11,476 bases of DNA from Neisseriaceae bacterium (GTDB taxonomy: Bacteria > Pseudomonadota > Gammaproteobacteria > Burkholderiales > Neisseriaceae). The notes under the pieces are model-generated. The model was not told the origin of the DNA. It did not search any database and worked only from the letters and a program-made list of their open reading frames with translations. The stretch is taken from positions 1 through 11,476 of the forward strand of contig JAFWUA010000050.1 in NCBI GenBank assembly GCA_017518785.1, given 5' to 3'. A program made the translations under genes and the position numbers. Below, piece by piece: positions 6,833 through 11,476 of the stretch (position 1 is the first letter of the stretch; each line of letters starts with the position of its first letter).

Positions 6833-7354
6833 ATGTTTCAAATAAACTCATTACCTTTGGGATTAAAACTAATTTCCACTCAACAGTATCAAGATACACG
6901 AGGCAATAATTTTGAATTATGGCGACAAGAAACACTGCCGGAAATTAATTTTGTACAAGAAAACATCAGTCATTCTGTTTATGGTGTAGTACGTGGATTA
7001 CATTTTCAACAGAAGAATCCGCAAGGCAAATTAATTAGTGTATTATTGGGAACTATATGCGATATTGCTTTGGATATTAGACAAGATTCGCCAACATTTG
7101 GACAAGCTCATCGCGAAATTTTAGATGCAGATAAGCCATGCTGTTTATGGATTCCACCAGGTTTTGCACATGGTTTCTCGGTATTAAGCGAAAATGCAAT
7201 TGTGCTGTACCGCATGACAGAATACTACAACCCTGATGACCAAATCTGTATTAAATGGAACGACCCATCACTCAATATAGATTGGGGCATAACCAGACCA
7301 ATTTTATCCGACAAAGATAAAAACGGTATTTACCTGAGAGACTACTCACTATGA
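6833..7354 (+). CDS. rfbC: dTDP-4-dehydrorhamnose 3,5-epimerase
   Basis: It encodes 173 residues. It epimerises dTDP-4-keto-6-deoxyglucose at C3 and C5, the third step of dTDP-L-rhamnose synthesis (also named rmlC). Conserved elements of the RmlC cupin are DTRGNNFE at 21-28, FVQENISHS at 40-48, RGLHFQ at 54-59 with catalytic His57, QGKL at 64-67, IPPGFAHGF at 107-115, and YRMTEYYNP at 126-134 with the active-site tyrosine region, then WNDP at 142-145. The protein is cytosolic and a dimer in the family. The stop overlaps the rfbD start as ATGA, so the two are translationally coupled. It carries a DUS variant encoding Leu-Pro-Glu (35-37). No rfbA or rfbB is nearby. Confidence 0.96.
   Translation: MFQINSLPLGLKLISTQQYQDTRGNNFELWRQETLPEINFVQENISHSVYGVVRGLHFQQKNPQGKLISVLLGTICDIALDIRQDSPTFGQAHREILDADKPCCLWIPPGFAHGFSVLSENAIVLYRMTEYYNPDDQICIKWNDPSLNIDWGITRPILSDKDKNGIYLRDYSL
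6932..6943 (+). repeat. DUS-like element inside rfbC (ACACTGCCGGAA)
   Basis: It differs at positions 2 and 3; the core CTGCCGGAA and the trailing A are exact. It encodes Thr-Leu-Pro-Glu (34-37). Confidence 0.75.
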
Positions 7355-8184
7355 GAATATTAATTACTGGTTCACGTGGACAAATTGGGCAATGCTTACG
7401 CAAAGTACTGCCGGAAGACTGGGAACTCATTGCCACCGACTCCAAAACCTTAAACATTACCCAATTCGAAAATGTTGAGAACATGGTATCGGTTTTTCAA
7501 CCAGATGTTTTGGTGAATACCGCAGGCTACACCGATGTAGTTGCAGCCGAAACCGATATTGAACGTGCATTTGCAATTAATGCACAAGGAACTCTAAATT
7601 TGGCACGTGCTGCTAAAAAACACGGAGCACGTATGCTACATCTTTCCACAGACTATGTATTTGATGGCAAAAAAACAACTCCATATACTGAAAGCGATAT
7701 TCCCAATCCACTGAATATATATGGACAAAGTAAACTCATAGGCGAGCTGATGGCTTTATCATTTAATCCTAATACTTTGATTATTCGTACATCAGGAGTA
7801 TTTGGCGATCGCGGCAATAATTTTGTGCGTAGTATTTTGCAAAAGGCTCACAATCAAGAAAAAATCAGAGTAGTAAATGATCAAATATGCTGCCCTACTT
7901 ACGCATTTGATTTAGCTGCCACTATGGTAACTATCATTAAAGATTATCCTGAACTACACGGTTTCCAACACTTTACCGGTAATGAAGCTGTAAGTTGGTA
8001 CGATTTTGCTCATAAAATCCTTACTCTTGCAAAATTAGATACCTCACTCATAGAAGCCGTAAATAGTGATAATATGCAAGTATCACGTCCATCATACAGT
8101 GTATTAACATCGGAAAATAAATTGGAATTATATGCACGCAACATGGAAAGTGCGATTATCAGCACTTTGGAAGAGATGGCATGA
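7351..8184 (+). CDS. rfbD: dTDP-4-dehydrorhamnose reductase
   Basis: It encodes 277 residues and performs the last step to dTDP-L-rhamnose, the NAD(P)H-dependent reduction at C4 (also named rmlD). It is an extended short-chain dehydrogenase: GSRGQIG at 7-13 is the nucleotide-binding GxxGxxG loop, NTAGYTDVVAAE at 56-67 follows the fourth strand, STDYVFDG at 99-106 holds catalytic Thr100, and YGQSK at 124-128 holds the Tyr124/Lys128 pair. RPSYS near 249-253 matches the substrate-binding tail. The start overlaps the rfbC stop (ATGA), and GAGAG at 7336-7340 may help initiation. The stop codon abuts the -35 element of the probable grpE heat-shock promoter. The products feed rhamnose-containing surface glycans, though no glycosyltransferase is in the window. 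Confidence 0.96.
   Translation: MRILITGSRGQIGQCLRKVLPEDWELIATDSKTLNITQFENVENMVSVFQPDVLVNTAGYTDVVAAETDIERAFAINAQGTLNLARAAKKHGARMLHLSTDYVFDGKKTTPYTESDIPNPLNIYGQSKLIGELMALSFNPNTLIIRTSGVFGDRGNNFVRSILQKAHNQEKIRVVNDQICCPTYAFDLAATMVTIIKDYPELHGFQHFTGNEAVSWYDFAHKILTLAKLDTSLIEAVNSDNMQVSRPSYSVLTSENKLELYARNMESAIISTLEEMA
7405..7416 (+). repeat. DUS-like element inside rfbD (GTACTGCCGGAA)
   Basis: The nine-base core CTGCCGGAA is exact while the first three positions differ. It encodes Val-Leu-Pro-Glu (19-22). Confidence 0.65.
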
Positions 8185-8213
8185 CTTGAATTTTATAATC
8201 AAGACTCCATTTA
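8185..8213 (+). promoter_or_regulatory. Probable sigma-32 (RpoH) heat-shock promoter of grpE
   Basis: CTTGAA (8185-8190) and CTCCATTTA (8205-8213) are separated by 14 bases. This is close to the RpoH consensus CTTGAA, 13-17 bases, CCCCATtTa. Transcription would start near 8220, leaving a leader of about 26 bases. A TATAAT at 8194-8199 could also serve a sigma-70 promoter. The -35 directly abuts the rfbD stop codon. Confidence 0.7.
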
Positions 8214-8246
8214 ACCTTAAATTTTAATTTAAACAACGAGAAATTT

Positions 8247-8780
8247 ATGACAGAACAAACTCAAAACCAAAGCACAGAAGAACAAGTAGAAAAATCTGAA
8301 AACATTGAGCAAACAACTCCAACTATCGAATCTTTGCAAGAAGAGATTTCTGCATTGCAAGCACAGCTAAAAGACGAGCAATTACGTGCATTAGCTGCCA
8401 AGCAAAATATCGAACGCCGTCATGCCGAAGAACTGCAAAATGCACACAAATTTGCCGGCACTGCCTTTGCCAAAGAAATGTTACCAATTAAAGATTTTTT
8501 AGAAATGGCATTACAAGACACCAGTGGCAATTTTGACGCACTGAAAATGGGTGTAGAAATGACGTTAAAACAATTGGTTAATGCTTTTAACGCAGTCCAT
8601 ATTACTGAAATAAATCCAATTGGACAAGCATTTGACCCTAATTTGCATCAAGCCATGAGAACCGAAGAAAATGACAGCGTAGAACCTAATACGGTTATTG
8701 CAGTTATGCAAAAGGGATATACCTTAAACGACCGTATTTTACGTCCAGCATTGGTGGCAACATCAATTGCAAAATCTTAA
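8247..8780 (+). CDS. grpE: Nucleotide exchange factor GrpE (DnaK cochaperone)
   Basis: It encodes 177 residues. It releases ADP from DnaK, driving the Hsp70 cycle in the cytosol, and acts as a thermosensor in the family. The N-terminal 25 residues are acidic and Gln/Glu-rich, followed by a long helix for dimerisation (about 26-70) containing AAKQNIERRHAEEL, the usual conserved Asn/Arg-Arg region. The beta domain contains FDPNLHQAM at 129-137 and the GrpE signature VMQKGYTLNDRILRPALV at 153-170. A partial ribosome site (GAG, 8238-8240) lies 6 bases before the ATG. dnaK and dnaJ are not adjacent. It is probably a single-gene heat-shock unit, ended by the DUS hairpin shared with rsgA. Confidence 0.97.
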   Translation: MTEQTQNQSTEEQVEKSENIEQTTPTIESLQEEISALQAQLKDEQLRALAAKQNIERRHAEELQNAHKFAGTAFAKEMLPIKDFLEMALQDTSGNFDALKMGVEMTLKQLVNAFNAVHITEINPIGQAFDPNLHQAMRTEENDSVEPNTVIAVMQKGYTLNDRILRPALVATSIAKS

Positions 8781-8791
8781 AACAATTAACA

Positions 8792-8830
8792 TTTTTCCGG
8801 CAGACTTTATTTCTTAGTCTGCCGGAAAAA
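8792..8830. terminator. Perfect 15-bp inverted DUS pair between grpE and rsgA
   Basis: Exact copies at 8795-8806 (minus) and 8816-8827 (plus) lie inside arms 8792-8806 and 8816-8830. These pair over all 15 bases around a 9-base loop. The arm order is the reverse of the pair at 1975-2013, so the stem begins with U and ends with A on either strand. It is symmetrical between convergent genes, 11 bases after the grpE stop and 2 bases from the rsgA stop, so it probably terminates both ways. No strong U-tract follows on either side. Confidence 0.75.
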
Positions 8831-8832
8831 TA

Positions 8833-9699
8833 CTATTGATTTATTTCATTATAAATCTTTTGTAAAAACAATAAACGTTCCATTGGATATTTCCCCTCCT
8901 CTACCGCTATTTTAATAGCACAATCAGGCTCATTACGATGGGTACAATTATGAAAACGACATTTCCCTAAAAATTCTTGCATATCTGGAAAATAATTAGC
9001 TAATTCTTTATTCTTCAAGTGATATAATCCAAAAGATTGGATTCCGGGAGAGTCAATTAATGTACTACAATTATCTATATTAAATAAACGAGTATGCGTG
9101 GTAGTATGACAACCAGTTTCTTTTGCAGAAATATTGCCAATGCGTGCTATTTGTTCACCTAATAACGCATTAGTCAGAGTGGATTTACCAACCCCAGATT
9201 GTCCAATTAACAAATTACATTTACCGCTCATTTTATCACGTACCACATCAATATTACCCAAAGCACTAATATACATTATGGGAATATTTAATAAATTAGA
9301 ATAATTTTGCCATATATCAACATCAGAATTTTTATCTAATAAATCATTCTTATTCACAATTAACACTGCCGGAATATCAGCAGCTACCGTTGCCAAAATA
9401 GCACGTTGAATTAAATCATGATTAGGTGCAGGAATTGGGGCAGCAATAATAAAAACTTGATCAACATTGGCAGATAATAATTTTGACTTACGCACATCTT
9501 GACGAAACAATACATTAGTACGCGGTAAATAATCTTCAATTACCGCTTGGTCTTGATTAATTTTCTGAATATGTACTCTATCCCCACAAGCAAAATCAGT
9601 ACGTTTCTTACGAGTATTCGCTTCTAATAGTAAACCATCATCGGTTTTAACTACAAAACGCCTACCGTAATCTTCTACTATGGTTGCAAGTACTAACAT
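8833..9699 (-). CDS. rsgA: Ribosome small-subunit-dependent GTPase A (30S maturation)
   Basis: It encodes 288 residues. It is a late 30S assembly GTPase (also named YjeQ), cytosolic and activated by the small subunit. The G-motifs are in the circularly permuted order diagnostic of the family: NKND (G4) at 116-119, SAL (G5) at 145-147, the P-loop GQSGVGKST (G1) at 166-174, a THT switch region near 201-203 and DSPG (G3) at 216-219. An N-terminal OB-fold (about 1-65) and a C-terminal zinc knuckle with Cys247, Cys252, His254 and Cys260 complete the protein. The start overlaps the upstream mutase stop by 7 bases, so the two are probably co-transcribed and coupled. It contains one DUS variant (9363-9374). 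Confidence 0.97.
   Translation of the reverse strand: MLVLATIVEDYGRRFVVKTDDGLLLEANTRKKRTDFACGDRVHIQKINQDQAVIEDYLPRTNVLFRQDVRKSKLLSANVDQVFIIAAPIPAPNHDLIQRAILATVAADIPAVLIVNKNDLLDKNSDVDIWQNYSNLLNIPIMYISALGNIDVVRDKMSGKCNLLIGQSGVGKSTLTNALLGEQIARIGNISAKETGCHTTTHTRLFNIDNCSTLIDSPGIQSFGLYHLKNKELANYFPDMQEFLGKCRFHNCTHRNEPDCAIKIAVEEGKYPMERLLFLQKIYNEINQ
9363..9374 (+). repeat. DUS-like element inside rsgA (ACACTGCCGGAA)
   Basis: Two mismatches, at positions 2 and 3, with the core CTGCCGGAA exact. It is read in the rsgA frame as Ile-Pro-Ala-Val (109-112), just before the NKND motif. Confidence 0.7.
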
Positions 9700-11081
9700 A
9701 TTGAGTCTGCCGGAAAATTTATATTATATTGATTTAAGATGAACGCAAATTCATTTTGAATTTCTTTTAATGCTAACTCATTATCAGCCTCAAAACGCAA
9801 CACCAAAACCGGTGTAGTATTTGATGCTCTAATTAAGCCAAAGCCATTTTTATATTCAACCCGCAAACCATCAATAGTAATAATTTCTTCGGAATTAGGA
9901 AACTGTGCACTACTTTGTAATTGTTGAATAATAGCGTGATTATCACCTTCTTTTTCCATCTGAATATTGATTTCTGGTGTAGAAAAAGCATTAGGTAAAT
10001 TATTTAATATTTCACTTGGATTATCATATTGAGATAATATTTCTAAAAGCCTACAACCTGCATATAAACCATCATCAAAACCAAACCACCTTTCCTTGAA
10101 AAACAAATGTCCACTCATTTCTCCTGCTAATATTGCATTGTGCTCTTTAATCGCAGCTTTAATAAAACTATGCCCAGTTTTACATAAAATAGGTTTACCA
10201 CCATTTTCTTGAATAACATTTTTTAATAAACGCGAACATTTAACATCAAAAATAATTTTTGCATTTTTTTGTCGTTGCAAAATATCTTTGGCAAATAGCA
10301 TTAATTGTCGGTCTGGATAAATAATATTACCATTTTTAGTTACCACTCCTAAACGGTCTCCATCACCACCAAATGCCAATCCAATTTCACAATCAGTTGT
10401 TTTTAATATATTTTGTAAGTCTTTCATATTTTCAGATTTTGCAGGGTCTGGATGATGATTAGGGAAATTACCATCAACTTCACAAAAAAGTTCCACTACA
10501 TCTGCACCAATTGCAGTAAAAAGTTGTTTAGCAAATGCCCCTGCAATACCATTTCCAGCATCGATAGCAACTTTAATAGGACGTGTTAATTTAATATTTT
10601 TACTAATATATTGAATATAATCATCATCAATATTAATAATATCTAATCTGCCGGAAGCATTTTTATGTAAGAAATTTTGCTGTTGAATACGATGTAATAA
10701 CGTTTGTATTTTATCACCTGCATAAGTTTCTCCTGCTAACATTATTTTAAAACCATTATAATCCGGCGGATTATGACTGCCAGTAATCATTATTCCAGAA
10801 CCATTAGTACGAGTGTGTGCTGTGTAGTACAAAATAGGAGTTGTAACTGCTTTAACTAATAAAACTTTAATTCCTGCATTCAATAATTCTTGAATAATAA
10901 TTTTAGATAAACCTTCACCTGATAAACGCCCATCATATCCTAATGCTATTGACTCTATACCAAGAGATATAGCCTCCGATGCGATAGCACGCCCAATTAA
11001 GGCACAAGCCTCTTCGGTTAGAGTTTTACCCACAATTCCACGAATATCGTAAGCTTTAAAAATTTCAGGTGCAATAGTCAT
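9693..11081 (-). CDS. Phosphomannomutase/phosphoglucomutase (AlgC/ManB-like)
   Basis: It encodes 462 residues, the usual length of the bacterial PMM/PGM family. It interconverts hexose 6- and 1-phosphates and so can supply glucose-1-phosphate or mannose-1-phosphate for surface sugars. Family marks are AYDIRG at 10-15, the phosphoserine loop TGSHNPPDYNGFK at 100-112 (Ser102), TGHSFIK at 302-308, the sugar-specificity loop GEMSGH at 320-325, and the phosphate-binding RASNTTPVLVLR near 434-445. The metal-binding loop reads GGDGDR (238-243) where the family has DGDGDR: the first of three Mg-binding aspartates is Gly, by one GAT-to-GGT change. AAGG (complement of 11093-11096) lies 11 bases before the start. 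The last codons (PADS) come from a DUS and overlap rsgA. pgm, manB and algC are all possible names. Confidence 0.93.
   Translation of the reverse strand: MTIAPEIFKAYDIRGIVGKTLTEEACALIGRAIASEAISLGIESIALGYDGRLSGEGLSKIIIQELLNAGIKVLLVKAVTTPILYYTAHTRTNGSGIMITGSHNPPDYNGFKIMLAGETYAGDKIQTLLHRIQQQNFLHKNASGRLDIINIDDDYIQYISKNIKLTRPIKVAIDAGNGIAGAFAKQLFTAIGADVVELFCEVDGNFPNHHPDPAKSENMKDLQNILKTTDCEIGLAFGGDGDRLGVVTKNGNIIYPDRQLMLFAKDILQRQKNAKIIFDVKCSRLLKNVIQENGGKPILCKTGHSFIKAAIKEHNAILAGEMSGHLFFKERWFGFDDGLYAGCRLLEILSQYDNPSEILNNLPNAFSTPEINIQMEKEGDNHAIIQQLQSSAQFPNSEEIITIDGLRVEYKNGFGLIRASNTTPVLVLRFEADNELALKEIQNEFAFILNQYNINFPADSIC
9704..9715 (+). repeat. Exact DUS spanning the mutase tail just before rsgA
   Basis: An exact AGTCTGCCGGAA plus trailing AA, on the strand opposite the genes. 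It encodes the Phe-Pro-Ala-Asp-Ser tail of the mutase and ends five bases before the rsgA ATG, where a ribosome site would lie. It has no inverted partner. Confidence 0.9.
10645..10656 (+). repeat. DUS-like element inside the mutase gene (AATCTGCCGGAA)
   Basis: One mismatch, at position 2. It is read in the mutase frame as Ser-Gly-Arg (143-145), in a variable segment after the phosphoserine domain. Confidence 0.8.
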
Positions 11082-11283
11082 AGTTTTACAAACCTTAAAT
11101 CAATTAAATTAAACATTTCTGAAAGAGTTTATTTATCAAAATACTGCTGAAAAACATGTACTAATCAATATTTCCACTATTAATTATAATCATCTAATAT
11201 ATTTAATATTGATGAATTTGGATACAGTTAGAAATTATACTACATTGTATCATTATTTGAAGCTTTAATTTATTCAAAGTAAA
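11082..11283. other. AT-rich gap between nnrD and the mutase gene
   Basis: This 202-base gap is very AT-rich and holds no open frame of note. Two TATAAT matches on the minus strand (complement of 11183-11188 and 11234-11239) are candidate -10 boxes for the mutase-rsgA unit, without clear -35 partners. A 6-bp inverted repeat TTTGAA/TTCAAA (11256-11261 and 11273-11278) just after nnrD is too weak to call a terminator. No full DUS is present. Confidence 0.5.
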
Positions 11284-11476
11284 TTATATCGTTAATTGAT
11301 GTCTAATATATCTTACTATATCAATAATTTCGCCAGCAGTAGCACCGATACTTAAACCTTTATTTGCTAATATTTCTCCGGCTTTACCATGTAACCAGAC
11401 TCCCCCGGCAACTGCTTGATTTATTGCTATATTTTGAGCTAATAGACTACCAATTATACCAGATAATACATCACCA
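11284..11476 (-). CDS. nnrD: NAD(P)H-hydrate dehydratase, C-terminal end (5' part outside the window)
   Basis: The last 63 codons and a TAA stop are visible; the frame is open to the right edge. The fragment begins GDVLSGIIGSLLAQ, which matches the GDVLxG active-site motif of the ADP-dependent (S)-NAD(P)H-hydrate dehydratase (carbohydrate-kinase-like fold), where the Asp is catalytic. It continues with AVAGGVWLHGKAGE, the conserved C-terminal helix (usually VYLHGLAGD). The enzyme repairs hydrated NADH/NADPH in the cytosol. Whether the missing part also includes the NnrE epimerase domain cannot be seen. It shares direction with the mutase and rsgA but is separated from them by 202 bases. Confidence 0.88.
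   Translation of the reverse strand, partial: GDVLSGIIGSLLAQNIAINQAVAGGVWLHGKAGEILANKGLSIGATAGEIIDIVRYIRHQLTI

Noticed and set aside
4576..7484. Minus-strand open frames at 4576-4779 and 7272-7484
   Set aside because: They are antisense to pit and to the rfbC-rfbD junction, with no motifs.
8451..8462. TTTGCCGGCACT in grpE as a DUS variant
   Set aside because: It shares only TGCCGG and lacks GGAA.
8792..8830. Inverted repeat as the end of an insertion sequence or a CRISPR repeat
   Set aside because: The arms are the same 12-mer found singly across the window. There is no transposase, no target duplication and no regular spacer array.
10760..10772. ATCCGGCGGAT in the mutase gene as another DUS
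   Set aside because: It lacks the CTGCCGGAA core on either strand; it is a short chance palindrome.

Overview
The window is a stretch of chromosomal, mostly housekeeping DNA. It most likely comes from an AT-rich member of the Neisseriaceae (Betaproteobacteria). Lines I counted by hand range from about 20% to 60% G+C, and most of the window looks near 35%. The main clue is a short repeat with consensus AGTCTGCCGGAA, seen 16 times in exact or near form on both strands, in intergenic inverted pairs and inside genes. This is how DNA uptake sequences (DUS) are distributed in Neisseriaceae. It differs from the Simonsiella dialect as I remember it (AGGCTGCCTGAA) at two positions and matches none of the published dialects I can recall. 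Gene content (aroE with mtgA, grpE, rsgA, a PitA-type transporter) fits the same family. I cannot fix the genus.

Layout. Positions 1-1176 (minus) hold an NCS2/AzgA-type purine permease that runs off the left edge; it is richer in G+C than the rest. A divergent 255-base gap follows, then a small lipoprotein of unknown function (1432-1941) with a DUS-pair terminator, and a CbiM-like (COG3235) membrane protein (2055-2738). The minus-strand pair aroE-mtgA (4291 down to 2811) meets it head-on. From a divergent gap at 4292-4447 a plus-strand run begins: pit phosphate transporter, a Nudix hydrolase of the DUF4743/thiamine-diphosphate-related type, rfbC and rfbD (ATGA overlap). Then comes grpE, which has its own probable heat-shock (sigma-32) promoter. 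On the minus strand from the right edge are the 3' end of nnrD (NAD(P)H-hydrate dehydratase, cut by the window), a phosphomannomutase/phosphoglucomutase, and rsgA, whose start overlaps the mutase stop by 7 bases. rsgA and grpE converge on a perfect 15-bp DUS hairpin.

How the genes relate. Shikimate synthesis (AroE) and peptidoglycan polymerisation (MtgA) are joined with 2 bases between them. The sugar mutase can supply glucose-1-phosphate, the entry point of dTDP-L-rhamnose synthesis, and RfbC and RfbD perform its last two steps. RfbA and RfbB are not in the window. GrpE and RsgA serve protein folding and 30S ribosome maturation.

I see no mobile element, CRISPR array, tRNA, rRNA or defence system. 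The most interesting features are the unusual uptake-sequence dialect and its use in hairpins, the sigma-32-like promoter of grpE, and a mutase whose metal-binding loop has lost its first aspartate.
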